From positions 12,839,218 to 12,903,217 of the forward strand of contig OZ020514.1 of assembly GCA_963971425.1 (NCBI GenBank): DNA of 64,000 nt, in the 5' to 3' direction. This DNA is from Bryoerythrophyllum caledonicum (taxonomy: Eukaryota; Streptophyta; Bryopsida; Pottiales; Pottiaceae). Position 1 is the first letter of the stretch. Every line of letters starts with the position of its first letter. A program made the position numbers and the translations under genes. The notes under the pieces are model-generated. The model was not told the DNA's origin, searched no databases, and worked only from the letters and a program-made list of their open reading frames with translations. Below, one piece after another: positions 11,694 through 23,156 of this stretch.

Positions 11694-12110
11694 TTGCTAA
11701 ATAACTATTTTGCCATCCAACATGCCCCACCACATGTCACACCCCTTGTAACATACATCCATACTCCTACATACTTCAAGATTCATTCATCACCATCAAC
11801 AATAGCATCACCCCAAGAAATATATCCCCCACCAATCAATCCCCCTAACCCCCCACATCCATACCACCCCCGTCCTCCAACATACATCCCCAAAAACCCT
11901 ACCACATATCCCATTAATAACATCACACACCATAAACATATACAACACACAAATACAAATAATATACAAAATACCTACACAAAATATTTATGCCAATGGC
12001 AACACAACGAGAATACATACAATAAATGGCTTCCCCGAAGAGACCTTTTCCCACGACACGACACCAATACCTCCACACATAACATTGAAAAATTAAAACA
12101 ATACTACTAA
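11694..12110 (+). pseudogene. LINE proline-rich spacer ORF, copy B
   Basis: 138 codons identical to the copy A frame at 6608-7024. The upstream thumb-region remainder (11456-11673) ends at the same stop as in copy A. Confidence 0.5.
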
Positions 12111-12491
12111 AAAATTCAAAACATAACTTACTCGGATATCATCCAAACCCACCACCTCTAAGAACAATTCTCAGACTCAAGATTTGTAACACCACCCATA
12201 ATTATTCCACTCTTAAACATCTATACAAGAAAATGCAATCCCGAAAATGATATCCTTACACTCGCAAGCACAATAAAAATAAATAACAATCAAGTACATC
12301 TATATGAAGAAAATGGCCGACATTTACACACTATCCCCATTACTCGACTCCAATGGCTATGGAATCAATACAATACAAAACTACAAACTCCTACAAACAT
12401 CGAACCAACGATCCAACCCTTTGAAACCGAATTAATTTGGCTATATCAAAGATATAAATACCGAATTCCAAAAAATGACCCCTTCAAAAAT

Positions 12492-13895
12492 GTGCAATAC
12501 ACAATACCCACACCCATTTTAGACTCACTAATCTCATCCTTTAACATCGAACAATCATACTTTTCTTCCCCGGTCACATGTTCTACCAAACTAAAAAAAT
12601 TCTACTCACCTTTTGAAAGAGACAAAATATTCGGATCCTTGGGAAAGGCCTTTGACTACAAATGGATCGGTAATGGTATAGCTCACCCCCACAACAAGAA
12701 GGAAATGGAACAAGCAATACATTGGGCTCGACTTGCCGCCAAACATGATCCAAATAACACAAATACAATCATCATCACACCGAACAACAATTGGTACCAA
12801 AACAATAACCAACACTCAAACCCATTTCCAGATTCTCATATCATTGCATTATTTGAAGCAGACTCAATACCATACAAAGAACCTAGTACTATTCCACCCG
12901 AGCTAAGAAAACCCCGAATCGAGCCATCTACATTACAAATACTATGTGTCCATCATCAAAATCAAACCTTTGGCACCCTAGAACAACTTGCCGAACTTAC
13001 CTCCATAACAGACAATTTAAACATACACCAATTATGCACAAAACTGGCCCCACCGACACCTATACAAACCCCCGTAAACCGAAGTAAAAACTGGTCAAAA
13101 CTAAACTATGTCAACAATACATTTAACTACTTTGTCACACTGCCCCCTCTCCCAAACTATCCAATTCATACCACACCAAAATTTAACCCCGCACATAGTT
13201 ATTACACTGATGGCTCTTTTAAACCACCAGAACAAATTAGCCCGGGAACTTGGCGCAGAGAAAAAGCTGGCTATGGCATATATAATTCTACCAAGGAAAT
13301 TAAACTAGCCAAAAGACTCCATGGACTACAAAATATCCTTAGAGCAAAACTCATGGCCATTCACAAAACACTACAAATCATCACAACAAAATACAATAAT
13401 GAACCCGCCCATATATTCACCGACTGTATAAATGCACTTTACCTACTAAACACTCAAATAACACACCCTACTCTTTACAATAGCCACCCCGACCAAACCA
13501 TATTAATGTCAATGGTCCAAATGTTACAAAACCGAACACAAATCACAACCCTCCACAAAGTGAGAGCCCATGCCAATATTGATGACAACAAACAAGCAGA
13601 TAAACTAGCAAAAGAAGGCCGAGAAAAAACACAAAAAAAGGCCAAAGACCCACACGAACATGCCCATGCTACCCCATACTACTTTCAAAAAGAAGATTGG
13701 CCTTCCAAAGAAGATACCCCCGACAAAGGCCCGATTAGATTTTTGGGCAAATATTTCAAAAAGCAAGACCTCTACAACAACCTTGACACAATCTCAGAAA
13801 ATATTCCTAACATAGAAAAATGGACTAACAATAACAACATAGACAATGAACTCTCTACAAATTTTTGGAAAAACCCCATCATTTCAAACTCATAA
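12492..13895 (+). pseudogene. LINE RNase H domain, copy B
   Basis: 467 codons, identical to 4823-6226, with the same YYTDGSF, HIFTDCINAL and VRAHANIDDNKQADKL motifs. Being open and identical in both arms does not imply function. The flanking stops that detach it from RT and zinc finger are the same in both copies, and no RT is present in this arm. Confidence 0.75.
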
Positions 13896-13931
13896 ATAGC
13901 ATGCCTCATCAAATTCCGTAGTGGTCAATAT

Positions 13932-14663
13932 ATGGGAAACACTCGCAAACAACTCTTCTTTGGAATAGAAAGATTCCCATCCATAACATGCCCCATATGC
14001 CCTTCAACGGACCCTGACACATGGCTTCATGTTCTACTCAAATGCCAAAACCACCACATACACTCCCCAATTGTTAAAAGACATAATAAAGCGGTATGGG
14101 AAGTCCGAAAACTAATCACCTCCTACAACAAATCGAGATGTTTTATATTAATGAATGCCGGCACCTTTAATAACAAGTCACAAGAAAATACGGTCCCTCC
14201 TTGGCTACTCCCATGTTCATGTGAGACTCAAAGTTGTCATTGCAATGCTAGGCTCAAACCGGACATACTTTGTGTTAGAGGTTTACCATATAATGATCCA
14301 CCACCCAATCACATAAACCAAGACTACACCATTCAATTCATTGAATTCACATATTGCAACAATAGATTTTTCCTGGAAACAATTCAAAACAAAATAGGTA
14401 AATATCAACCCCTCATTGATGACATCATAGCCCTTGGATGGAATGTGGACCCCCTTATTGTAATCACATCTGGCGCTCGTGCCACCACCTTTATCCCATC
14501 TATGAAAACTCTAGAAGATACCTTCAAAATACCCATCAAAACAATCAAAACCACCTTTAAAAACATTAATACCATCGCTATTCAATATGCCATGTCCATT
14601 TTACTACATGAACGCAAAATTGAAAACAACCAACCTCTCCCCAACACACACAACCCTCCATAG
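13932..14663 (+). pseudogene. LINE C-terminal zinc-finger domain, copy B
   Basis: 243 codons carrying the same TCPICPSTDPDTWLH zinc knuckle as copy A. It differs only by Thr for Ile near residue 208. The stop between the RNase H frame and this frame (13896-13931) is shared with copy A. Confidence 0.7.
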
Positions 14664-15130
14664 AACTACTCATACACACCTTCAAACATCAAAACCCCTT
14701 ATAATTGAGAAGCATCCTTCCCCCCCCCCTCTTTTCTCTTGACCACTCCTTAACTATCGATAGATTACTTATGTGTTTTTGCTACTTGTTACATAGTGTC
14801 TACCCTCAAGAGGGGGAAATAGTTCCATACTACTAATTCCTTGTCCGGTGGGCATGGTCTTAGTGGTGGAACAAACAAACACTTTATTCACGTCGCCTCC
14901 TTCAGAAACTGGCATTCTTCTTCTTCTTTTGTGTATGAATATTTGAATATGGATTTATGTTGGTATTTGAGGGGTTATTTAAGTCGTTATTATATGTGGT
15001 TGTGTTAGTATATATGTTGGAATTTATACTATTGTATGTTTTTATGTTTGTATTAGTATGTATTTGATTATCTTTACTGGTGTTTATTCTCGTATTTGTA
15101 TGTGTATAAAGGTCAGTATTTTTGTCTTGT

Positions 15131-15133
<3 letters not shown>

Positions 15134-15177
<44 letters not shown>
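15134..15177. repeat. (TA)n microsatellite
   Basis: About 22 uninterrupted TA units, set in a wider TATG/GTAT-rich stretch (14940-15480). The short Tyr/Ile-repeat ORFs across it are artefacts of the dinucleotide run. Confidence 0.95.
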
Positions 15178-15181
<4 letters not shown>

Positions 15182-15418
15182 TTGTACTTGTATATGTATT
15201 GTATACACAATATTTGGTATAGTATTTGTATTTATTTTTTGTTTCAATACAGTAAGGATATACCATACATGGATTGTAGAGCGTATACTCTATGGGAACC
15301 ATGTCTATGTATACTATTATGTATTCTATCATGTATTCTAGTGTATATATTTCTATATGTAAGATGGATAATATTATATAAATTACTAGGAGTGCTACCT
15401 TGTATACTACTATGTATT

Positions 15419-16144
15419 TTAATACGTATTGTGTATAGATAATGCAATTACAAAGCATGTATAACTTGCATATAGCATATATTGGTATGTATGTAGTACC
15501 TTTTTCCTTGCGGTCTTCAATCTTCCATCTTCAATTCTTGGTGTGCTCATGGCTTTGGTTAGTGCTTGCAATGATGCAAGAGTTGCACTCATCGTGTATT
15601 GAATATTAAGCATTTGGATCTTCAGTTGATCACTTTTCTTGTCTACATATGCTTGTGTTTTCAATCGTATTTTCTTGTTGCTTTCTTCCACCACAGTCTC
15701 CACTATGGCAAGGACGTCTTTCTTCGTGATGCTCTGAGATGTCTCCTCCATCTTGGCTTTGTTAACGTCCGAGAAGCCAAATTCCTCTATTTGCACCTTG
15801 GTAGAAGGCTCAATTCCATCAAGGCTTCTCCAATGTGGAGCGAAGTCCACATAGTGACCTCCTAACTTGAAGACCTTGCCCACAAACGTCGTGTAAATTA
15901 TAGCAGTAGCACAATGGACATTGGCGCTTCCATTGTGCCTATGTCCATTGTCACGATCAAACCAAATGTAGTTTATGTTACCCATAACCATAACATTGTT
16001 AATTTCATCACTAGTGTCTTCAATATTCATACGAATAGGCAATTGAATTAGAATTAGAGTAATGGCATCCTTCTTTGTCTTACTCTCTCGTGTGTTGCAA
16101 CTTGAGGATTCTCCTGCATTGCCCGTTGTGGTGATGCGATACAA
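15419..16144 (-). CDS. Unrecognised ORF, possibly transposon-derived
   Basis: 241 codons, open throughout. The middle reads FVGKVFKLGGHYVDFAPHWR followed by SLDGIEPS. The C-terminal third is Lys/Gln/Glu rich and probably helical or coiled coil (VETVVEESNKKIRLKTQAYV). There is no signal peptide or clear membrane segment. I do not recognise the family; the layout (small beta-like core plus coiled coil) resembles accessory ORF1 proteins of retrotransposons, but this is inference. The upstream sequence on this strand is pyrimidine rich and ends in TTAG just before the ORF, so this may be an internal exon. The last 30 codons or so run into the microsatellite-flanking AT-rich DNA and may not be real. 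Confidence 0.35.
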   Translation of the reverse strand: MYRITTTGNAGESSSCNTRESKTKKDAITLILIQLPIRMNIEDTSDEINNVMVMGNINYIWFDRDNGHRHNGSANVHCATAIIYTTFVGKVFKLGGHYVDFAPHWRSLDGIEPSTKVQIEEFGFSDVNKAKMEETSQSITKKDVLAIVETVVEESNKKIRLKTQAYVDKKSDQLKIQMLNIQYTMSATLASLQALTKAMSTPRIEDGRLKTARKKVLHTYQYMLYASYTCFVIALSIHNTY

Positions 16145-16788
16145 TTCCTAATATAAAAAAATAAGATTGAGAAGAAAAATGGAGAATTTAGCTAGTTAAG
16201 GTAATTGTGGAGAATAAGCGGCTTTATCCTCAATTACCGTACCAGACCAGAAGCTTATATTAGAGGATCTTTACGGCATCTTGTCACTAACTCAGGGCTT
16301 AGGGTCGTCCATCAGCTGGTTTTCTTGCTAATTCCAGCAGTCTCCTGACCACGCGAACGCCAGCCGCTCTGAGAAGCCAATGAATCAAACCTAGACCGGC
16401 GAGGTGCAACGAAATGCTTAGCCAGCCAAACTAAGCTGCGGTCGATGGCAGTACGTGGGCTCTAATGATATTTAAGCCATTCTCTAACTCTTCTAAGATA
16501 AAAAAAACTTAAACAAAGTGCTATGGTATTATAGTTTGTAATAGAAATAAGAAATGTAAAGTTTGGGGGTTAGTTTAGGGGGAGATATATAGTGCCAACT
16601 TGTAGTAGAGTTATAGGTTAGGAAATAAAAGTCAAGTTAGGCTTATGTGAGAAGTTATGGATGAGATTTAGAGATAAATGGACTTTGGTGACCTTGGGTG
16701 AGTAAAAAGGAAGGCTAGAGAAGCATGGGCTGATTTAGGCCCCTAATTTTCCTTCCTCCTCTCTCGGCCAAAGCATCCTCCCTTAAGT

Positions 16789-16797
16789 ATAAAAAGA
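16789..16797 (+). promoter_or_regulatory. Candidate TATA box
   Basis: TATAAAAAG follows a C/T-rich stretch and precedes the diverged 180-bp repeats. No ORF follows within 1 kb, so if real it would drive a non-coding or retroelement leader transcript. Sequence pattern only. Confidence 0.3.
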
Positions 16798-16859
16798 GGC
16801 TCGGATTTTCTTGTAGAACTGGTAGATTTTTTTGAGTTTTAATGTCAATTTTTAGAGTA

Positions 16860-17480
16860 TCATAGATCTTGTTAATAGATTTTCAACAAGCTATCACATG
16901 CTCCAATCAAAGTTATGTAGAAGCGGTGGTGAAGATTTGAATAAAGACGGTGCTGCTGCCATGAGTTTTCGAGAGCAGTAACTTGATTCTATGATGAAAT
17001 TTGTATACAAGGAGTGAAATAGTGAAACTTTGAATATATACAGGTGATTGTATTAGCTTTTCAATGAGCTATCACAAGCTCAAACCCGAGTTGTAATGGA
17101 GCCGTGGCACGCGATCAATTGATGGGGTGTTTTTGGAGGAGCGGTTTTTCCCACAAGTTTTAAGCGGTAACTTTGAGCAACTGTAGTTCATTATGTATAG
17201 AGTTAGTAGAGTTGAAATTTTTACTACTTGTTTATCTTCTTTTAAGATTTATAAAAAACTATTACACGCTTGATTTTAAATCGTATTGCAAGAGTTATGC
17301 TAGTTTGATTGGGAAATGGTTGGCTGCCTTGAACAATTTAGAGCAATAACTTTGACTTTTCATAGAAATAGTTGTAAAGTTTATTTTGTATCAAAACTTA
17401 GTATATATGAGCCTTACTATATTAGCTTTCTAAAAAGCTATTGCATACATGTATAGAGTTGTTTGTGAAGTAGAAGTGCC
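16860..17480. repeat. Diverged tandem array, about 180-bp period
   Basis: A segment of the type TTAGCTTTCTAA-AAGCTAT-CACATGCT, followed by GAGTTGTA and a GGAGC-GTGG block, recurs near 16880, 17060, 17245 and 17425. The units are strongly diverged but in the same order and phase. Such spaced modules occur in leaders of some plant LTR elements. No LTR pair was found. Confidence 0.5.
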
Positions 17481-17865
17481 CGATTTAGTGAAGGGGGGCT
17501 CTACTGCCCCAAGTTTACATAACTTTTATGTTGACTACTTGCAAGAGTTTATCAAGATGAGCCAATATTTGCAATTTTTTATGAGGATCAAGGCTTTATC
17601 TATCATTATCTACTGAAGAAGTTTATATTTGTAACATTTTCCTTCTCTTTTGACTAAAAATTGGTAGCAACCAAGAACCCGGTGTTTTCCCAAGGCAAAT
17701 TCTCTCTCCACGACACCGTTGGCTGGAGCATCTTGTGGTTGGTAGCAACTTGATGTAGCTTAATCTTTGCCGCTTAATGTGGAGTTGGTTCAATGATAAG
17801 TGCATGACTCTCTTCTTTTACTTTCTACACACTTGTTACTTCAAACCCAACGACGCTAGAATGCG

Positions 17866-17911
17866 AGCAGTGAGCGGTGAGCAGTGAGCAATGAGCCATG
17901 AGCAGTGAGCC
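17866..17911. repeat. Heptamer tandem repeat GTGAGCA
   Basis: GAGCAGT, GAGCGGT, GAGCAGT, GAGCAAT, GAGCCAT, GAGCAGT occur in direct succession. A simple minisatellite. Confidence 0.85.
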
Positions 17912-18357
17912 TTTTTTTAGTACGGAATATGCTGAATCTAAGCATATTTCCAAAATAATAGTCTTTTTTACTAATAATAGTACTTTTTGAAACCTATAAC
18001 CGTGGACTGCAAAATATCTTCAATGACATTAAAGTTCTAGATGGCCTCCTACTGGACCGAACTTCTAGTCATTTCAAAAATATAAGGTTAGATTTTGCAC
18101 CTTCTTTGATACCCAAATTGCTCTCTCCTATTTACAAATACATGATTTTTGTGGATGAAATATATTATGGATGTATAGAGTTATAGATGAACAAATTTTG
18201 TGGATGAACAAGTTTAGGGTTGAAAAGGGTGCACGGATGTGTATCATTCAAACGGCCCCTACCAAATAAACTCAATTTTTTTAATATGATGATGAAGTAC
18301 GCAAATGTATATTGTAGCTACAACATTTAAAATAGATAGCAGTCTACAAAGCACCAC

Positions 18358-18649
18358 CTACAGTATAGTGATGTCAGCCTCTTGGCGAACAAAATTTGTC
18401 AACTCCACATCCGACATCTTGCAAAGACGCCAATAATATGTAACACTACAATCTACGAAACTGCAGTCTGGACTCCACTCGAAGCCAAGGAAGTACGCAA
18501 TGCCTTGATAAGCTTTGCGTGTGCCATAAGTCCAACAAACAGTCCCATCGTGATTATACTTCACCAACGTCTCGAATCTCTTGGATAACTTTGCAAACAT
18601 TGCCTAATAGTTCTCGGGCAGCTCCATATGATCGAGCATCCACCAAGTA
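18358..18649 (-). pseudogene. 3' part of host exon split by the outer CACTA
   Basis: An 80-codon frame (18358-18600) reads MFAKLSKRFETLVKYNHDGT and later GIAYFLGFEWSPD. It extends upstream as MELPENY, a TAG (18604-18606, probably TGG before), then AMFAK, up to the element boundary at 18650. Joined to the right flank at 61458, with one GTA copy removed, the frame stays open. Family unknown. It may be the 3' end of the SWIM zinc-finger gene at 62785-64000, which lies on the same strand on the other side of the element. Confidence 0.45.
18647..18649. other. Target site duplication GTA (left), outer CACTA
   Basis: GTA directly precedes CACTATAAG. The matching copy follows the right end at 61455-61457. 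Confidence 0.75.
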
Positions 18650-19460
18650 CACTATAAGAAACCCGTGATTTTTGTGACGTTAGTTGTGATCAAGTGTGTT
18701 TTTCAAAACATGTTTTCGCAAACGAGCCAAGCCCTGGGCTCTCGGATTCTGGTGGATGTTGCACCAAACATGGAAAAATTGGCGGAAAAACGCAGAGATG
18801 TTAGCATATGCGTATTCGTTTTGCGGGACGTCCTAGTGAACATAGTCATGTTTTAGACAACGTCCTCAGGAAGGTGACAGTGCCACGTCGGCATGTGCTT
18901 TCAGTTTGACTGCGGGTAAGTATGTGGGAGTTAATGTGGGTTTAGATAAAACGCAGCCCTAGTGTGAAAAAAACAAGGAAACGGGCAGGGTTTTTTAGTT
19001 CACTATAAATACATCATGATCTACTAATCCACAAGGGATTATTTTTTAAGTTCCAATACAATACCACATATGTCAATGTGTCATAAAAGATTATTATAAT
19101 CTATTGTTGTATAAGTGATTAATCTAAATACTTCTTTGCATTCTTCCATATCGTGCGAAAATCAACATAGCTTGTTTAGGTGGCCAAAAATTACTTATTG
19201 TCCTTTGTTGCAAAGGGAAATATTTTATTTATTTATTTGATCTATTTTAATGCACACATAAATAAAAAGTGAACATAACACTAATTTTGTAATTATTTTA
19301 AACTTAGAAATTGTTTTACTAATAGATTCAAATACATTGCATTTCCTATTTTTGGCACGTATTTTATATTCTTATCTGAAATTATTGTTTTATCTTAATA
19401 ATTTATTATTCTTAGAATCTCCTAATTTTGTATATGACATCATATTCTATAATTATATAG

Positions 19461-19540
19461 TCCATTCTATTTTAGAATCTTATTATTTTATAATTTTAGA
19501 GTCCATTCTATTTTAGAATCTTATTATTTTATAATTTTAG
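19461..19540. repeat. Two-copy 41-bp AT-rich tandem repeat
   Basis: TCCATTCTATTTTAGAATCT starts at 19461 and again at 19502, with the following 20 bases also conserved. A second simple array of an 18-base TTTTAATATTTTAACATT unit lies at 19631-19715. Confidence 0.8.
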
Positions 19541-20157
19541 TTTTATATTATATTCTATAATATTATTTAATAACTTTCTCTTGCAATTTTATTTCATAAT
19601 TTTAGTACTTTCTAATCTCTCTAACTTGCATCATATTTTAATATTTTAAAAGTATTTTAATATTTTAACATTGTTTTAATATTTTAACATTATTTTAATA
19701 TTTTAACATTAATTTAAAGTTCTGTTTAATTTTTGTCTCAACCCTAATTTATAATATAGAATGATTTTTGACTATCCACATAACTTAGAATACCTAGGGT
19801 TTTATTAGTGAGTGGATTTATAATGCATCTACATGGCATGAGAAATTCCACGTCGGATGAAATTATAGTTTTGCAAAAATCAACCTAGTTTTTTTAGGTT
19901 GTCAGAAATGACTGGATGTCAACCGTTGCAAATTGAAATATTTGTTTCATTTACTTATTTCAGCTAATTTTAAACACATGTAAATATAAAGTGTAACACG
20001 TATTTTGCAATTATTTTAAATTTACACAATCGCGTCTACTTGTCGAAGTTCTATTGCTTACCATTCCAATTTATATATTGGAATCCCAGCTCATAACCCT
20101 CATTTGATAATTTTGTCTGAAATTATTATTTTTTATAAATGATATGTAACCCTTTAA

Positions 20158-21138
20158 CCCTTAAACGCGCCGTGTGTTGAAAATCAACACAATGGATGGC
20201 AACCAGCAACTTTGAAGAGCCATAACTTCTTCATCCAAAGTTCCTTTTGGATGAAATTACTTGGATTTGGTCCCAAATCAGGTCTAGATTGTGTGGTAAA
20301 AATTAATTGCAAACTCATGCAGTAAAGTATGAATTAATGGCATTCATTTTAGTAAATGCAACAATAGTTTTAGGGTTTTCAAACATGGGGCATGTTTTAC
20401 CATTGCTAGCCAATTATGTGGAATCCAATTTAGCTTTTAGTTTTTTTTTTTTGCATAATCATGATCTTCAGATGAAATCCAAGAACTTTGTAGTTGGAAG
20501 ATTTTTGATTTGAATAATTTTGGTATAGGATTTGCAATGATGTTTCTATACTGAATTTTTTTAATAAAAAAAACATGATTTTTGAGGAGTTGTTTCTCCT
20601 TCATCCACCGTTGGGTTTCAAATTTGTTTGTTGGATTGGATTCCAATTTGGATCTTGTTTATGTGGAACAAACCTTAAATCCATCCAAAATGTGAGGAAG
20701 ACATGGCATGCATTTTAGGGCAAGGGGTCTAGTATTGGGCTCTTTTTCCTTTGTAAACTTTTTGGCAGTTTTCACCATTGCAAGGCCATTATTTACGCAA
20801 AGAAGTTTTTCTCATGGATTCCTTTTTTAGAGGGTGTTATTGAGATGGATGTAAACAACTTTCTAGTTGGTGAATTTTTCTTTGTAATTTATCTATTGGT
20901 AGCATTTTCACTTCAAAGTAAAAATGATGAAATTTTGTGATCTTTTTTGAGTACTAATACGTTATGATCTCACAATCTATGAAGCCTCATGACTCAAAAT
21001 TTGACCCATTAATGACCTACAATAAGTATACTACAACATTTTACGGTTGAGATCTGAATAATTTATTTTCATTTCCATCTATAACACTTTTTTTGAAAAT
21101 GTGTTTTTTGGCTAAAAATAGGCTTCAACGTTTAGGGG
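20158..21138. mobile_element. TTAA-flanked inverted-repeat element
   Basis: Left end CCCTTAAACG and right end, on the other strand, CCCCTAAACG. Both are directly bounded by TTAA (20154-20157 and 21139-21142). A TTAA target with CCC-starting termini is the pattern of piggyBac-type elements. No transposase ORF is visible, so it would be non-autonomous. The short terminal repeats make the superfamily call tentative. Related ends recur at 37.4-40.5 kb. Confidence 0.5.
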
Positions 21139-22050
21139 TTAAGGTTCCAAGTCAACATTGTTTGCAAAGAAACGTTATATTAAAATGTTAGAGGAATACC
21201 AAAAATGCAGTTCATGTAGGAAGAAAAGTTGTAATTGTCAACGTAGAGATCACCTTTGTTTGGTTGGATTTGTCATTGTTTTTTTATTAAGTATGTCATT
21301 ATTTTTGCACAATTTTCCCTTGGAATGTGATTAAAAATCCCGCATTAACACCAAAAAAATGTAAGATATTGTAATGAAACTGGAATAAAATGCTTTATGA
21401 GATGGTGCGGTTTCCATTACTTGATTATACTCATTTTGGAAAAATCATGTTTAAGGTCTCACTTTTTTAATTTTACTTATATATAATATTTTGTATTGTG
21501 TATTTCATAGATATATTATGCAATCTTATTTTTGTGCTTTTAGTACTTTCTAGTATAGTGAACTTTCTAATTTTGTTATCCACTTTTATTGATTAAACAT
21601 AATTTTTATTTTAGTTTTGATTTTTGTTGTCGAGCTATATTTATACTATAAAATATTTTGTCATTGTATTTAGAGCTTAGAACACTTGGTTTTTCAGTAG
21701 GGAGGGATTAATAATGACTCGTCCACATGGCATGGGGAATTTCACGTCAATCGTGCGGACATGTCATGATATGTCAGAGACGACATCAAAGACAACATTA
21801 CTTGAAAAAAAAAAAAAAAACTCAAAGTGATTTACATGTTTCACTAGACATCCACTTAGATGTTAAAAATTATATCCTAGTGTCTGTTGTGCCGAAGATT
21901 TTGACATACATCGTTACGTTGAAGAGTCAAAAATCCATCAGTGTCCAAGTCTTATACAACATTGATAACGACATCCGAATTGAGACCGCACATCCATATT
22001 TACACCTCCACAACAACATCGTCTATAACATACGCCACATCTATGTTGAC

Positions 22051-22053
22051 AAT
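22051..22053. other. Target site duplication AAT (left), inner CACTA
   Basis: AAT precedes CACTATAAG. The partner is at 43251-43253. Confidence 0.75.
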
Positions 22054-23156
22054 CACTATAAGAAACCCGCGTCTTATGTAACGCGTCGTCAAACATGTAT
22101 GAATGTAAAAAAAAACATGCTTTGACGTTGATGTTGATGTCACCTAAAATCCGTCTACCTAGACAGGCAAAAAACATGCCAAATTTTTCTTGACAGGGGT
22201 GATTTGGGGTTGTCAACATCATGACGTCCGAAAGAATGAGGTCTAAATTGCTTTGAGAAAGGCTCCACGTGGACGGATGTACAAGTCCACATAAGCAATG
22301 AATTTGTTAGATGTTCCCACATGGGACTTTTTTTCATCCATCATCAATTTGAGCTGGTAATGGCGTGAAATTTTGTACTTTCCTTACGCGGATCCCCTTG
22401 GCATGACGTGTACAGTCCACGTCAGCTGACGTCATCAATTTTTGGGCATTTTATCTCCACCCAGGGTTGTTAGAATTGACGTTAGGTCGAACATGTCTCT
22501 GTTATGGAATATGTTTACCTTAATGATGGCGCGTTTCTTGCGACACCACATCAAACATTAAGAGCTGCTGCTGAACGTCAAGAACCCGTCCAACAATATG
22601 TTCACATTTACATTTGCCATGCTGGAGTCCATGTTCACTTGCACATTCTCTTTGTTTATTTCAATGTTTACTGAAACATGCACAACAAGTATGGCTAAAT
22701 ATTTGGTGTCCGCTTTAGCGAGGACTAAACATGAGTACAGACAAGGCTGGATGTTAGCGTGGATGTGAAAGATGAACATGCCATCAACATTGGTTGTTGG
22801 CTTTGACATTTCCAATAACATGCACGGTGGTGAACCCGACAACACTGTTGTTGTATTTATTGTCTATAACAACAAGAAACAATACATCCTCTTGTTTTAC
22901 TAAATCCAACTATGACATATTAAGCATGTCTCATCTAACGCAAAAGAAAATGTGTAGTCGTTTTTTCAAACATCCCAAAAAACATTGTGTGTACGTTGTG
23001 ACGTCAATGAAGTCATGGAAGCAACGCCGCATCACTTCTTTTTAATGGCCTACGATTTTGTGCCGCTTGGAGCCTGCACGATTATGTAGCCATTCTCACA
23101 GAGTTAGTTTCATAGAATGCGCTATTATATTCCAGAAGAGCACTGTGTATGTGAAT

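Larger units (their letters stand above)
11444..14925 (+). mobile_element. LINE copy B, inverted 5'-truncated duplicate
   Basis: Every base x in copy A pairs with 18718 minus x here, with no length change from 11444 (partner 7274) to the 3' end, so the arms are gap-free over about 3.4 kb. All encoded frames match, with one amino-acid change in total. In the last 30 bases of the arm (14895-14925) four transitions appear. Beyond that the sequences diverge (TTCTTCTTCTTTTG versus TTCTTCTTGTTTTG). Both 3' ends point outward. Confidence 0.9.
16150..18357. other. Non-coding stretch with LTR-like leader and diverged repeats
   Basis: No gene is recognised. It contains a GC-richer block (16250-16480) of unknown nature, a TATA box with a pyrimidine-rich upstream block (about 16740-16800), a diverged 180-bp repeat array (16860-17480) and a heptamer array (17866-17911). 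Confidence 0.45.
18650..22053. other. Left non-coding arm of outer CACTA
   Basis: No gene. The first 300 bases carry ACGTC subterminal motifs. Then follow AT-rich repeats, an internal duplication in which 19150-19320 resembles 19865-20030 and 19780-19870 resembles 21660-21760, and an inserted TTAA-flanked element (20158-21138). The nested CACTA starts at 22054. Confidence 0.6.

Noticed and set aside
16250-16480. GC-richer block as a tRNA or structured RNA gene
   Set aside because: I could not draw a cloverleaf, or find A and B boxes, in either orientation.
18999-19012. CACTATAAATAC as a CACTA terminus
   Set aside because: It does not continue as GAAACCCG and has no matching right end. More likely a TATA-like AT-rich word.
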